DNA of 53,619 nucleotides from Streptomyces sp. NRRL WC-3626 (GTDB taxonomy: Bacteria; Actinomycetota; Actinomycetes; Streptomycetales; Streptomycetaceae), in contig NZ_JOCA01000034.1 in NCBI RefSeq assembly GCF_000718785.1, positions 1-53,619 of the forward strand, written 5' to 3'. Positions 28,833-38,575 of this stretch are shown one piece after another. Positions within the stretch are counted from its first letter, which is position 1, and every line of letters begins with the position of its first letter. Below the pieces are notes generated by a model. The model did not search any database, had not been told where the DNA came from, and saw nothing but the letters and a program-made list of their open reading frames with translations. The translations under genes and the position numbers were made by a program.

Positions 28833-29911
28833 CGACGACCTACCGCGCCCCCTGGCCCGGCCTGCCGCCCGACGCGGAGCCGCCCGCACACCGCCCGGAG
28901 CCGCACGCCGACGAGCGCCTCCACGAGCGGCTCGGTGACGCCGTCGCCGCGGTGGACGCGCCCGACACCGTCTTCGCCGTGTCCCGGCACGGCCGGCGCA
29001 CCGTACGCACCGGCGGCACCGCCCCGCCCCCGCCGTACCCTCGCGAGACCCTGCGCTACGAGATCGGCTCGGCCGGCAAGACGTTCACCGGACTGCTGCT
29101 CGCCCGGCTGATGGACGAGGGCCTGCTCACCGGCGGGGAGCCGGCCCGCGCCCTCCTGGACGGCGGCCGGCCCACCGGACCGGAGCCGGTGACCCTCGTC
29201 CATCTGATCACCCACACCTCCGGACTGCCCCGCCTCCCGCCCGACTTCTACGCCCGCGCCCTGCCCGCCCGGCGCACCAACCCCTACGCCCGCTACCCCG
29301 GGGCGCGCGTCGTCGACGCGTTCCTGCGCCACCGCCCCCGGCGCCGGCCCGGCACCCGCTGGCGCTACTCCAACTTCGGTGTCGCCGTGCTCGGGCACGC
29401 CCTGGCCGCCGCGACCGGCACCCCATGGCCCGACCTGATCACCGGCGAGCTGCTCGGCCCCCTCGGACTGGGCGACACCGCCCTGCGGGCCGAGCGGGGG
29501 CGCGACGCCACCGGGCACACCAGGGACGGCCGTACCGCCGTCCCCGCCTTCGACGCGGGCGGATTCCCGGCGGCCGGCGCCCTGCGCGCCACCCCGCACG
29601 ACCTGCTCACCTTCCTCGAGGCCCATCTCGACCCCGGGCGGTGCCCGCCGCTGGCCGGCGCACTGCACGCCGTACGCACCCCCGTGCTCCGCCGCGGACT
29701 CGGGCACCGGCACGTCCACACCGCCGCCTGGTTCCGGCACCCCATGGACGGCGGCCCCCTGTACTTCCACAGCGGGGCCACCCCCGGGCAGCAGGCCTTC
29801 CTCGGCTTCCGGCCCGACACCGGCACCGCCCTGGCCGCCGTGTGCGGCCGCCGCTACCGCGCCCACGACCCGTTCGTGACCACGGCGTACAACCTCCTCG
29901 CCGAGGAGTGA
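28829..29911 (+). CDS. Class C beta-lactamase-like serine hydrolase of the peptide operon
   Basis: This 360-aa hydrolase has the SxxK motif GSAGKTF (Ser81, Lys84), the YxN motif RYSNFG (Tyr180) and HSGAT at His314 in place of KTG. This is the penicillin-binding-protein fold of class C beta-lactamases, D-aminopeptidases and PBP-type thioesterases. No signal peptide is visible, so it probably acts inside the cell, which is unusual for a cell-wall enzyme and fits a role in peptide or ester processing. ATG overlaps the preceding stop. A bidirectional terminator follows at 29930. Confidence 0.88.
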   Translation: MTTTYRAPWPGLPPDAEPPAHRPEPHADERLHERLGDAVAAVDAPDTVFAVSRHGRRTVRTGGTAPPPPYPRETLRYEIGSAGKTFTGLLLARLMDEGLLTGGEPARALLDGGRPTGPEPVTLVHLITHTSGLPRLPPDFYARALPARRTNPYARYPGARVVDAFLRHRPRRRPGTRWRYSNFGVAVLGHALAAATGTPWPDLITGELLGPLGLGDTALRAERGRDATGHTRDGRTAVPAFDAGGFPAAGALRATPHDLLTFLEAHLDPGRCPPLAGALHAVRTPVLRRGLGHRHVHTAAWFRHPMDGGPLYFHSGATPGQQAFLGFRPDTGTALAAVCGRRYRAHDPFVTTAYNLLAEE

Positions 29912-29929
29912 CGGCCCGCGCACGCGAGA

Positions 29930-29960
29930 ACGGCGCCGGCCCCCTCGGGACCGGCGCCGT
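29930..29960. terminator. Strong bidirectional terminator
   Basis: ACGGCGCCGG (29930-29939) pairs perfectly with CCGGCGCCGT (29951-29960) around an 11-nt loop. It lies between the convergent serine hydrolase and protease genes and closes the peptide operon. Confidence 0.75.
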
Positions 29961-29973
29961 AACCGTCAGGCCG

Positions 29974-31350
29974 TCACATCCGCTGCCACAGCGCCGGGGT
30001 GCTCGCGGGCGCCCACGCACCCTGGGCCTGGTGCGTCTGCAGGCACTGGTACCGCACCCCGTCCCGGGTCACCGTGGTACCCGCCTCGTAGACCTGGCCG
30101 GCGGTCCACGCCTGCGCGCCGTCCTCCTGCTGCTCGTCCGGAGTGGTCTGCGCGGCGGCGGCGGTCGTCAGGGTCAGCCCGAATTCACCGAGCATCGCGT
30201 TGACCGGCTGGTAGAACGTCGTACCGCCGCTCGTGCAGTTGCCGGACCCGCCCGAGGTGACACCCTGCGCCTGCGCGCCCGCCACGTACGGACCGCCGGA
30301 GTCGCCCGGCTCCGCGCACACCGTCGTCCGGGTCAGCCCGTCGACCCTGCCCTCGGGGTAGCTGACGCTGGCGTCGTGCTGCTCGATGGTCCCGCAGTGC
30401 CAGCCGGTGGTCGAGCCGGACCGGCACACCGACGCCCCGACCAGCGCCTCCGCCGAGCCGGTCACCTGAACCTCCTGGCCGTTCTGCGCCTTGACGTCCG
30501 GCGTCGGCGTCCACTGCTCGTCGGTGCCCACCCACGCCATGTCCACACCGGGGAACGTGGACGCCTGGAAGGTGCCCTGCGCGGTGCGGTCGTACCCGGT
30601 CGTGGTCGCCCCGGCCCTGCCGCAGTGACCGGCGGTCACGAAGCCGCCCTGCGCGCCCTTGGTGACGGAGAACCCGACGGAGCAGCGCGCCGCGTCGTCG
30701 ATGTAGAAGGCGTCGCCGCCGGTGATGTCCTGCAGCAGCCGCGGCCGTACCGTCGTGATCCGGATGCCGACGTCCTCGCCCTCCAGGCCCGCGGCCTTCA
30801 CGAACGCGGCCCCGGCCTCCTGGCTGGTCGCCTGCACCATGATCCGGTTCTTCGGCACGTCGACGTACCAGACGGGCGTTTCGGAGGTCTTGCCCCGCGC
30901 GGCCGCCGCGTCCAGTTCGGCTTTGGCCGCCTTGAGACCGGTCAGCGTCCGGGTCACCACCTTGGCCGTGGCGCCCTGCGCCTCGATGGCGGCCGTGTCG
31001 CCGGCGTCGGTGGTCGCGACCGTCAGTTCTCCGGAGGTCTTTCCCCGCACCCAGGCGCCGGCGAACCGCTCGCCGAGCGCGTTGCGCAGCCGGCCCGCCC
31101 TGCTGCCCGCCTCCGCCTCGTTCACCAGCCGTTCCGAGGCCTGGCCCTCGTCCAGTTCCAGGTCGCGCTCCATGGCGGCGAGCAGCTGGGGTGACGGCCG
31201 GTCGGCGCCGAGCGTCTGGGCGGCGCTCGGCGCCGGCCCCGCCGCGGGCGTGGGATCGGCCACCGCGGCGTGGGGGAGCCCGGCGAGGACGAGGGCGCCG
31301 AGCACGGTGAGGGCCGACCGGCGCGCGGTCCGGGCGTGTCTGAAGACCAT
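29974..31350 (-). CDS. Streptogrisin-type secreted serine protease with chitin-binding tail
   Basis: This 458-aa protein is a prepro-protease. A signal peptide (to about residue 31) is followed by a prodomain ending near 205, then the S1 chymotrypsin-like domain beginning ITGGDAFYI (about 209). The catalytic triad is His242 (TAGHCG), Asp270 (VDMAWV) and Ser351 (GDSGGP). A short Thr/Ala linker leads to a C-terminal CBM5/12-like module with WTAGQVYEAGTTV and conserved Trp415 and Trp455. The tail should attach the enzyme to chitin. AAGGAG lies 10 nt before the ATG. The closest type is streptogrisin C. Confidence 0.95.
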   Translation of the reverse strand: MVFRHARTARRSALTVLGALVLAGLPHAAVADPTPAAGPAPSAAQTLGADRPSPQLLAAMERDLELDEGQASERLVNEAEAGSRAGRLRNALGERFAGAWVRGKTSGELTVATTDAGDTAAIEAQGATAKVVTRTLTGLKAAKAELDAAAARGKTSETPVWYVDVPKNRIMVQATSQEAGAAFVKAAGLEGEDVGIRITTVRPRLLQDITGGDAFYIDDAARCSVGFSVTKGAQGGFVTAGHCGRAGATTTGYDRTAQGTFQASTFPGVDMAWVGTDEQWTPTPDVKAQNGQEVQVTGSAEALVGASVCRSGSTTGWHCGTIEQHDASVSYPEGRVDGLTRTTVCAEPGDSGGPYVAGAQAQGVTSGGSGNCTSGGTTFYQPVNAMLGEFGLTLTTAAAAQTTPDEQQEDGAQAWTAGQVYEAGTTVTRDGVRYQCLQTHQAQGAWAPASTPALWQRM

Positions 31351-31509
31351 GCGGTACGTCTCCTTGGTTCGTGGTGCGAAGCTGCGGAGGAGACTTAGGC
31401 CTTGCCCGGGACACCTGGCACGATGTCAGGACACGCCGGAATTACCGCTTTGGTGAAGCGAAGCGACCCGAGTGCAGTAGGCGCCGACCCGCCGGACCAC
31501 CCGTACGGG

Positions 31510-33174
31510 TCACACCGGGGTCAGCCCCGGCGCGCCCACCTCGGTGACGAAGGACGCGGCAGTGGAGACGGACGCGCCGGGCGTCGTCACGAACGGGACG
31601 ATCCGGTAGTCGGCCCGGGCGCTCAGCCGGCCCAGCTCCAGCCGCAGATAGCCGCGCCGGCCGTCGTAGAACCTCAGGTGCGGGTTGGCGCGCGTGTACG
31701 TGTCCCAGTTGGCGGGCCGCTGCGCGCCGTTGCGCCCGCTGGCCACCGAGGTGCAGGTCAGCTCCGTGCCCAGGGTCGCCGAGCCGGGGTCGTCGAAGTC
31801 GTCCTTGATGTCGAAGGCGTACGCGACGTGGACGTCACCGGTCAGCACCATCCAGTTGTCGACACCGGCGGCCTTCGCGCCCGCGACCAGCCGGCCGCGA
31901 CTCGCGCGGTAGCCGTCCCAGGCGTCCATGGAGAGCTTCGCCTCGGCGTTCAGGTCCAGCCGGCGCTGCGAGAAGCACACCTGCTGCGGCAGCACGTTCC
32001 ACAGCGCCGTCGAGGCGCCCCACCCGTCGAGCAGCCAGCGCTCCTGCGCGTCCCCGGTGAGGGTGCGGGCCGGGTCGTCCGACTCGGGTCCCGGCACATG
32101 CGGGACGTCGTCGTAGGCCTGGTCCGAGCGGTACTGGCGGGTGTCGAGGATGTCGAACTGGGCGAGTGTGCCCCAGTGCAGCCGGCGGAACAGCCGGGCG
32201 TCGGGGCCGTCGGGGAGCTGGCCGGCGCGCAGCGGCTGGTTCTCCCAGTAGGCGCGGTAGGCGGCGGCGCGGCGGGGCAGGAAACGCGCCGGGTCGCTGC
32301 CGTTCTCGTCGGCCGCGCCCGCGTAGTTGTTCTCGGTCTCGTGGTCGTCCCAGGTGACGACGAACGGGTGGGCGGCGTGGGCGGCCCGCAGATCGGGGTC
32401 GCTCTTGTAGAGCGCGTAGCGCGTCCGGTAGTCCGCCAGGGTCGTCGTCTCGCGGTTGAACACGTCCGGCAGGACGACGTCGGTGTAGGCGCGGGCGCCG
32501 CCCGCCGAGTCGACGGCGTACTCGTACAGGTAGTCGCCGAGGTGGAACACCACGTCGACGTCCTCCCGGGCGAGGTGCCGATGGGCCGTGTAGTAGCCGT
32601 CGTGGTACGCCTGGCAGGCGACCGCCGCCAGCCGCAGGCTCGCGACGTCCGTGCCGGCCGCCGGAGCGGTGCGGGTGCGGCCGGCGGGGCTGATCCAGGT
32701 GCCCGTGCGGAAGCGGTAGTGGTAATGGCTGCCGGGATCCAGGCCCCGCACGTCGACGCGCACGCTGTGCCCGTACTCGGGGTGGGCGAGCACGGTGCCC
32801 CGCTGTACGACCCCGATGAACGCCTCGTCGAGCGCGACCTCCCAGTCCACCTCCACCTGCTGCTGTCCGAGCCCTCCGTCGGGCTCGAAGGGGGACGGGG
32901 CGAGCCGGGTCCAGATGAGTACCGAGTCGGGCAGCGGGTCCCCGGACGCGACCCCGAGCGTGAACGGGTCCTCGGTGATCCGGGCCGCCTCCAGCCGGGG
33001 CGCGGCGAAGGCGCCGCGCGCGGGCAGGCCGGTGGTGAAGGCGAGGGAGGCGGCCGCCGCGGTGAGGGTCAGGAACCGGCGGCGGGCCGGATGCCGCGCT
33101 GCGGCGCGCAGTTCGGCGTCCTGCGGGGTGAAGGCGAGCCCGGACAGCGGTCCGGTACGGCCCGACGGCGCCAT
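31510..33174 (-). CDS. phoD: Alkaline phosphatase D, Tat-exported
   Basis: This 554-aa enzyme begins with a Tat signal, RRRFLT at 31-36 followed by a hydrophobic stretch. It has the PhoD N-terminal beta domain (PFTLGVASGDPLPDSVLIWTR) and the metallophosphatase core with HLGDYLYEY, VTWDDHETENN and LTGDVHVAYAFD. It releases phosphate from phosphodiesters and phosphomonoesters outside the cell. No tandem PHO box was found upstream. GAGAGG precedes the ATG by 7 nt. Confidence 0.94.
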   Translation of the reverse strand: MAPSGRTGPLSGLAFTPQDAELRAAARHPARRRFLTLTAAAASLAFTTGLPARGAFAAPRLEAARITEDPFTLGVASGDPLPDSVLIWTRLAPSPFEPDGGLGQQQVEVDWEVALDEAFIGVVQRGTVLAHPEYGHSVRVDVRGLDPGSHYHYRFRTGTWISPAGRTRTAPAAGTDVASLRLAAVACQAYHDGYYTAHRHLAREDVDVVFHLGDYLYEYAVDSAGGARAYTDVVLPDVFNRETTTLADYRTRYALYKSDPDLRAAHAAHPFVVTWDDHETENNYAGAADENGSDPARFLPRRAAAYRAYWENQPLRAGQLPDGPDARLFRRLHWGTLAQFDILDTRQYRSDQAYDDVPHVPGPESDDPARTLTGDAQERWLLDGWGASTALWNVLPQQVCFSQRRLDLNAEAKLSMDAWDGYRASRGRLVAGAKAAGVDNWMVLTGDVHVAYAFDIKDDFDDPGSATLGTELTCTSVASGRNGAQRPANWDTYTRANPHLRFYDGRRGYLRLELGRLSARADYRIVPFVTTPGASVSTAASFVTEVGAPGLTPV

Positions 33175-33455
33175 CGGGTGTCCTCTCGTGCGGGTCGGTC
33201 TGCGGAGCGGAGTGGATCATGAGCCACGACGTCAGCATGCTAAGCGGACAAAATGCTCAAAACGTGCGTGCCTTGCGGGGAGTTCACACGGGAGGCCGTA
33301 CGCGGGCGCGGGCCGGTCCCGCGCGGGTGCGGGCCGGGGTTCTCGCCGTCGCGGGCGTACAAGAAGGGCGCTTCGTGCGTTCACGGCCGAATATGGGGCG
33401 AAAGGCCGAGAGGTCTGTGAACGCCCCCTGCGGGGCCGTGCGCGTGGAGGTCGAC

Positions 33456-34010
33456 ATGGAGCAGGACACGACTCGTCCGCCGGATCGTCCGGGGCCCCTG
33501 CGGGCCGTGGCCTCGGGCCTGCGGCAGCTGCCGGGCGCCGAGCGGGTGGGCAAGGCGGCCGAAGGCGCCCTGGACGCCATCGGCGCGGTGTCCCCGCGCG
33601 GACGCCGGATGGCCGTCTACGCCGGAGCCGGGGTCCTCGGTGTGGCCGGTGTCGTCGAGTGGCCGGTGGCACTGACCGGCGCGGCCGTCGCCTGGCTCAC
33701 CCGGCCGCGTCCCGCGCGGGGACGTACCGCCGAACCGCTCCCCGGGGCCCCGGCCCGCGCGGACGGGCCCCGGGAGACGGCCGATCAGGAACCCCCCGTC
33801 GAGCCCACCGGCCCCGGCGACCGGCTCGCCCTCTCCCGCCGCCGCGAGGGCCGTACGGAACGGCCCGTGCGTGAACAGCCCGCCAAGGTCGGCGACACCG
33901 CCACCGCCTCGGCCCTCAAGCAGGTCGCCGAGGCCGCCAGGAACCACGGCCCGCACACGGAACGGGACACCCCGGCCGAACAGCCCCGTGACGCCCGGCA
34001 CTCCGGCTGA
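33456..34010 (+). CDS. Small hypothetical protein upstream of the P-type ATPase
   Basis: This is a 184-aa protein starting MEQDTTRPPDRPGPLRAV after GGAGG. A hydrophobic stretch AVYAGAGVLGVAGVVEWPVALTG suggests one or two membrane segments, followed by a highly charged, proline-rich tail. Function unknown. It ends 24 nt before the P-type ATPase and is probably cotranscribed, so it may be an accessory protein. It can be read further upstream without a convincing start. Confidence 0.65.
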   Translation: MEQDTTRPPDRPGPLRAVASGLRQLPGAERVGKAAEGALDAIGAVSPRGRRMAVYAGAGVLGVAGVVEWPVALTGAAVAWLTRPRPARGRTAEPLPGAPARADGPRETADQEPPVEPTGPGDRLALSRRREGRTERPVREQPAKVGDTATASALKQVAEAARNHGPHTERDTPAEQPRDARHSG

Positions 34011-34034
34011 GCCACGAGCACAGGACCCCCACAG

Positions 34035-37000
34035 ATGCTCACACGCTTCGACGTCGCCCCCCTCGCGGGGGCCGTGGCGGGAGTCGCCGCCGGCGCCGCC
34101 CGCGGCACCGCACAGGGCATGACGTCCGTCCACGACACGACCCGCCGCCTCGGCCACGTAGCCCGCAACGCCCTCGGCGGCGGCCGGCACTGGCGGGCCG
34201 GACACCGCGTCCACCTGGCCCTGCGGCACCCGGACGGCCCCGCCGCCCCGCTCGCCCGCAAGGCCGCCGCCGAACTCCTCGACCACCCCGACGTCCTGAC
34301 CGCGTACTGGGACGAGGGGCTGGCCCGGCTCGTCGTGACCGCCGTGACGGACACCGCCGGCGACCGGGTGACCGAGCACGCCGTCGAACTCGCCGGCCGG
34401 CTCGGACTCACCGAGGACGCCGGCCCCGAGGAGGAGGACGAGGACGACGCGGCCCACCCCGGCGACCCCCGCGAGGTACGGATCGCCGCCGCCGCGCTGC
34501 TGCTGGACGCCGCCGGTGTGACCGGCGCCCTCGTCGGCCGGTCGCTGCGCCTGCCCGCCGGGCCCAAAACGCTCACCGCCGCCGTCACCCTGCTCCGCGA
34601 GAACCCGCGCTTCCGCGCCCTGCTGAGGCGGCGCTTCGGCCGCAGTGGCATGGAACTCCTTCTCGCCGCCGCCAACGCCGCCGCGCACGGCGCCGGACAG
34701 TCGCCCGTCTCCCTCGTGCTCGACGGGCTGCTGCGCACCGGCCAGCTGACCGAGGCGACCGCCCGAGCCGCCGCCTTCGAGGCCCTGCACGACGACGTCT
34801 GCGACGAAGCGCGCACCAGCCTGCCCTGCCCCGCCGGCACCCGCCCGCCGCTGCGCGTGACCCCCGCCCAGGCGTACGCCGCCCACGCCGGCACCGGCAG
34901 CGTCGCGGGCGCCGCCGCCACCCTCCTCGTCACCCGCGACACCACGGAGGCGGCCGAGGCGGTACTCGCCGGATCCCCCAAGGCCGCCCGCTACGGTCCC
35001 GCCGCCTTCGAGACGGTCCTCGGCACCCACCTCGCCCTGACCGGCGTCCTCGTCCGCAGCGGCGAACGGCTGCGACAGCTGGAGATCGCCGACTCCCTGG
35101 TCCTGCACGCCGACGCCCTGCGCGGGCACGCCCCGCCGACCGGCCCGGAGCCCGCCCCCTTCGAGGACCCCGTCCACCCCTGCGCCGAGGCCGTCCTCGA
35201 CGCGGCCCGCCGGGCGGGACTGCACGTCGTGGTCTGCGGCGGCGCCGACCTGAAGGACATCACCCGCCTCGCCGACGAGGTCGCCCCCGCCGGCCTGCCG
35301 TTCGGCGACGTCGTACGGGCCCTGCAGAACGACGGGCACATCGTCGTGAGCGTCGCCCGCGTGTCCGCGCACGGCGACGACGACGTGGCCGAGGGCCTGC
35401 CCGCGGGCGATGTGGCGATCGCCCTCACCGACACCCGCACGGCGATCGCCTGGGGCGCCGACGCCCTCGCCCCCGGCGGACCGGGCGACGTGTGGCGCCT
35501 GCTGACCGCCATCCCCGCCGCCCGCCGGGTCGGCCGCCGCTCGCAGACCCTCGCCCGCGCGGGCGCCGCCCTGTCCGGCCTCATGGTGGCCCGCGGCGGC
35601 ACCCCCGGCGGCCGGCTCTGGCAGCGGCTCACCCGGCACGGCCCCGTGAACATCGCCGCGGTGGGCGCCCTGCTCACCGGCTGGACCGAGGCCGTACGCG
35701 TCGCCCGTGCCACGCCCCCCGAACCCCGGCTCCACGTGCCCTGGCACGCCCTCGAACCGCACGAGGCCCGCCATCTGCTGCGCGACGTCCGCACCGACGT
35801 TGAACCCGAGGGGCTCGCCCTGCTCGCCGGCCGCGCCCGGCAGCGGGCCGCACGCCTCGCCCGTACGCCCCTGACGGCCCCCGCCCGCTGGACCTGGCAG
35901 GCGGCCGGCGCCGTACGCCGCGAACTCGACGACCCGCTCACCCCCGTCCTGGCCACCGGGGCGGTCGCCTCGGCGCTGCTCGGCTCCGTCGTCGACGCGC
36001 TGCTCGTCGTCGGCGCCATGGACATCAACGCGGTCGCGGGCGGACTCCAGCGGCTGCGCGCCGAACGGGCGCTCGCCCGCCTCGCCGCCCGGCAGCAGCC
36101 CCAGGCACGCCGCCGGGTCACCCGGCACCGCACGGTCACCGTCGACGCCGCCCGGCTGCGGCCGGGGGACCGGATCGGCCTGGGCGCCGGCGACGTCGTA
36201 CCGGCGGACGCCCGGCTGCTGGAGGCGGACGGGCTGGAGGTCGACGAATCCGCGCTCACCGGCGAGTCCCTGCCGGTCACCAAGTCCGTGGACCCCACAC
36301 CGGGCGCGCCGGTCGCCCGGCGGACCTGCATAGTCTTCGAGGGCACCACCGTCGTGGCCGGGCGGGCCGAGGCGCTCGTCGTGGACACCGGCGACCGCAC
36401 CGAGGCAGGCCGCGCCGTCGCCCTGGCCGCCCGCACCCCGCCGCCCGCCGGCGTCCAGGCCCGCCTCCAGGAACTGACCCGCAAAACCCTCCCTGTCACC
36501 CTCACCGGCGGCGCGCTGGTCACCGGGCTGTCCCTGCTGCGCGGCAGCCCGGTACGGCGTGCCGTCAGCGGCGGGGTCGCCGTGGCCGTCGCCGCGGTAC
36601 CCGAAGGGCTGCCGCTCGTCGCGACCGTCGCCCAGATGGCCGCCGCCCGCCGGCTCTCCCGGCGCGGTGTCCTGGTCCGCACCCCGCGCACCCTGGAGGC
36701 GCTCGGCCGGGTCGACACCGTCTGCTTCGACAAGACCGGCACCCTCACCGAGAACCGGCTCCGCCTGGTCCGGGTGGCCACCGCCGACGGCACCGTCCTC
36801 GCCCCGGACGCCGCCGACGCCGTACCGGTCGTACGGCTCGCCGCGCGGGCCTGCCCGCAGGAGGAGACCGACGAGGGCCGCCGGGTCGTCCACGCCACCG
36901 ACGAGGCCGTCCTCGACGTCGCCCCGCCCGACACCGGCTGGAGCGCCGACGGCGAACTGGCCTTCGAGGCCAGCCGCGGCTACGCCGCCGCCGTCGGCCG

Positions 37001-38363
37001 GGACGGCGACACCGGGCTCCTCGTCGTCAAGGGCGCCCCCGAGACGGTCCTCCCCGCCTGCCGGGACCTTCCCGAGGAGGCGGCGGGCACCGCCCACACG
37101 CTCGCCGGGCAGGGACTGCGCGTCCTCGCCGTCGCCCACCGCCCGCTGAAGGGTCCCGACGCGGACGCCGAACTCGACGCCGGCCTCGCCGACCTGGAGT
37201 TCGCCGGACTCATCGCCCTCGCGGACGTACCGCGCGACACCTCGCGGGAACTCCTCACCGAACTGCGCCGGGCCGGCATCCTGCCCGTCATGCTCACCGG
37301 CGACCACCCGGAGACCGCCCGCGCCATCGCCCTGCAACTGGGCTGGCCCGAGGGGACCGAGGTGGTCACCGGGGACGAACTGGTCGCCATGGGCCGCTCC
37401 GACAGGGTGCGCGCGCTGCACGGCGCCGGAGTCGTCGCCCGGGTCGCCCCGGAACAGAAACTGCACGTCGTGGAAGCCCTGCAGCAGGCCGGGCGGGTGG
37501 TCGCCATGGCGGGCGACGGTGCCAACGACGCCGCCGCCATCCGCGCCGCCGACGTGGGCGTCGGCATCGAGGCCCGCGGCTCCGCCGCCGCCCGCAACGC
37601 CGCCGACCTGGTGCTCACCACCGGCGACCTGTCCGTCCTGGTGGACGCCGTCGGCGAGGGCCGCGCCCTGTGGCGCAGCGTCGCCGACGCGGTCAGCATC
37701 CTGATCGGCGGGAACGCGGGCGAGGTCGGCTTCAGCGTCCTCGGCACCCTGCTCGCCGGGTCCTCACCGCTGTCGACGCGGCAACTGCTCCTGGTCAACC
37801 TGCTCACCGACATGTTCCCCGCCATGGCGGTCGCGGTCACCCCGAGCGACGACCCCTCGACGGCCGCACACGCCGCGACGGGACCGATGAGCCTCGACGT
37901 CCTCGGCACACCGTTGCTCCGCTCCATCCGCCGCCGGGGCATCACCACCTGCCTCGGCGCGGTCACCGCCTATCTGATCGGCCGCCTCACCCCCGGCACC
38001 GAACGCCGCTCCACCACGATGGCGCTGTGCGGAGTGGTCGGCGCCCAACTGGTCCAGACCCTCTCCGGCCGCCGCCGCAGCCCCCTGGTCTGGACGACGG
38101 CCCTGGGCTCCGCCCTGGTCCTCGCGGCCCTGGTCCAGACCCCGGGCGTCAGCCACTTCTTCGGCTGCACCCCCCTCGGCCCGGTCGCCTGGACGGGCGT
38201 CGCCCTGGCCATCACCCTGTCCGCCCTGACCCCCCGCCTGGAACACCTCGCGATCCTCCAGCCCCTCTACGCCCTGATCTCCCACCTGACCCACCGCCTG
38301 GCCACCTCCACCACCCGAACCCGCCACCTCCTGACCACGGGCATCGCCCGCCCGGTGGCCTGA
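34035..38363 (+). CDS. Giant cation-transporting P-type ATPase, CtpI/CtpH-like
   Basis: This 1442-aa transporter has a functional C-terminal half: TGES at 742-745 (actuator), PEGLPLV membrane motif, DKTGT with phosphorylated Asp899, MLTGDHPETA and GDGANDAAA, then terminal membrane helices. The N-terminal 600 residues include hydrophobic helices and a region near 395-480 (GADLKDITRL, GDVAIALTDTRTAI) that looks like a decayed copy of the P-domain. Very long bacterial P-type ATPases of this kind resemble mycobacterial CtpI. The transported cation is unknown. Confidence 0.9.
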   Translation: MLTRFDVAPLAGAVAGVAAGAARGTAQGMTSVHDTTRRLGHVARNALGGGRHWRAGHRVHLALRHPDGPAAPLARKAAAELLDHPDVLTAYWDEGLARLVVTAVTDTAGDRVTEHAVELAGRLGLTEDAGPEEEDEDDAAHPGDPREVRIAAAALLLDAAGVTGALVGRSLRLPAGPKTLTAAVTLLRENPRFRALLRRRFGRSGMELLLAAANAAAHGAGQSPVSLVLDGLLRTGQLTEATARAAAFEALHDDVCDEARTSLPCPAGTRPPLRVTPAQAYAAHAGTGSVAGAAATLLVTRDTTEAAEAVLAGSPKAARYGPAAFETVLGTHLALTGVLVRSGERLRQLEIADSLVLHADALRGHAPPTGPEPAPFEDPVHPCAEAVLDAARRAGLHVVVCGGADLKDITRLADEVAPAGLPFGDVVRALQNDGHIVVSVARVSAHGDDDVAEGLPAGDVAIALTDTRTAIAWGADALAPGGPGDVWRLLTAIPAARRVGRRSQTLARAGAALSGLMVARGGTPGGRLWQRLTRHGPVNIAAVGALLTGWTEAVRVARATPPEPRLHVPWHALEPHEARHLLRDVRTDVEPEGLALLAGRARQRAARLARTPLTAPARWTWQAAGAVRRELDDPLTPVLATGAVASALLGSVVDALLVVGAMDINAVAGGLQRLRAERALARLAARQQPQARRRVTRHRTVTVDAARLRPGDRIGLGAGDVVPADARLLEADGLEVDESALTGESLPVTKSVDPTPGAPVARRTCIVFEGTTVVAGRAEALVVDTGDRTEAGRAVALAARTPPPAGVQARLQELTRKTLPVTLTGGALVTGLSLLRGSPVRRAVSGGVAVAVAAVPEGLPLVATVAQMAAARRLSRRGVLVRTPRTLEALGRVDTVCFDKTGTLTENRLRLVRVATADGTVLAPDAADAVPVVRLAARACPQEETDEGRRVVHATDEAVLDVAPPDTGWSADGELAFEASRGYAAAVGRDGDTGLLVVKGAPETVLPACRDLPEEAAGTAHTLAGQGLRVLAVAHRPLKGPDADAELDAGLADLEFAGLIALADVPRDTSRELLTELRRAGILPVMLTGDHPETARAIALQLGWPEGTEVVTGDELVAMGRSDRVRALHGAGVVARVAPEQKLHVVEALQQAGRVVAMAGDGANDAAAIRAADVGVGIEARGSAAARNAADLVLTTGDLSVLVDAVGEGRALWRSVADAVSILIGGNAGEVGFSVLGTLLAGSSPLSTRQLLLVNLLTDMFPAMAVAVTPSDDPSTAAHAATGPMSLDVLGTPLLRSIRRRGITTCLGAVTAYLIGRLTPGTERRSTTMALCGVVGAQLVQTLSGRRRSPLVWTTALGSALVLAALVQTPGVSHFFGCTPLGPVAWTGVALAITLSALTPRLEHLAILQPLYALISHLTHRLATSTTRTRHLLTTGIARPVA

Positions 38364-38364
38364 A

Positions 38365-38450
38365 AGGGGCGCGGGGAACTGCGCGAAGGGGGTCTGGGGG
38401 CAAAGCCCCCAGGGACGGGACGGGAAGGGGCGGCGGGGGCGAAAAAAGGG
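38365..38450 (+). repeat. Dispersed Streptomyces intergenic repeat, copy B
   Basis: It begins AAAGGGGCGCGGGGAACTGC, has the hairpin CTGGGGGC/GCCCCCAG at 38396-38414, and ends GGCGGCGGGGGCGAAAAAA. It matches copy A and copy C in opposite orientation, with compensatory changes in the stem. Confidence 0.7.
38396..38414 (+). terminator. Terminator after the P-type ATPase
   Basis: CTGGGGGC (38396-38403) pairs perfectly with GCCCCCAG (38407-38414) around AAA. It follows the ATPase stop by 33 nt, inside repeat copy B. Confidence 0.65.
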
Positions 38451-38575
38451 CTGAACCCCACCCCCCCCACCCCCCCCCGAGCGAATCCACCCCCCTGCAT
38501 CCAAACTGGAACCACAGGGCACCCCGAGACCCCCGGCCCCGCCCCCGACACACCCGCCGCGAGAAGGGTGAGGAC

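Noticed and set aside
33175..33455. PHO box upstream of phoD
   Set aside because: GTTCAC occurs at 33282 and 33379 but singly and far apart, not as the required tandem repeats, so PhoP control is not supported.
33381..37466. 1361-codon leftward frame opposite the P-type ATPase
   Set aside because: It mirrors a gene with complete P-type ATPase motifs; no start signal or recognisable domain exists on the opposite strand.
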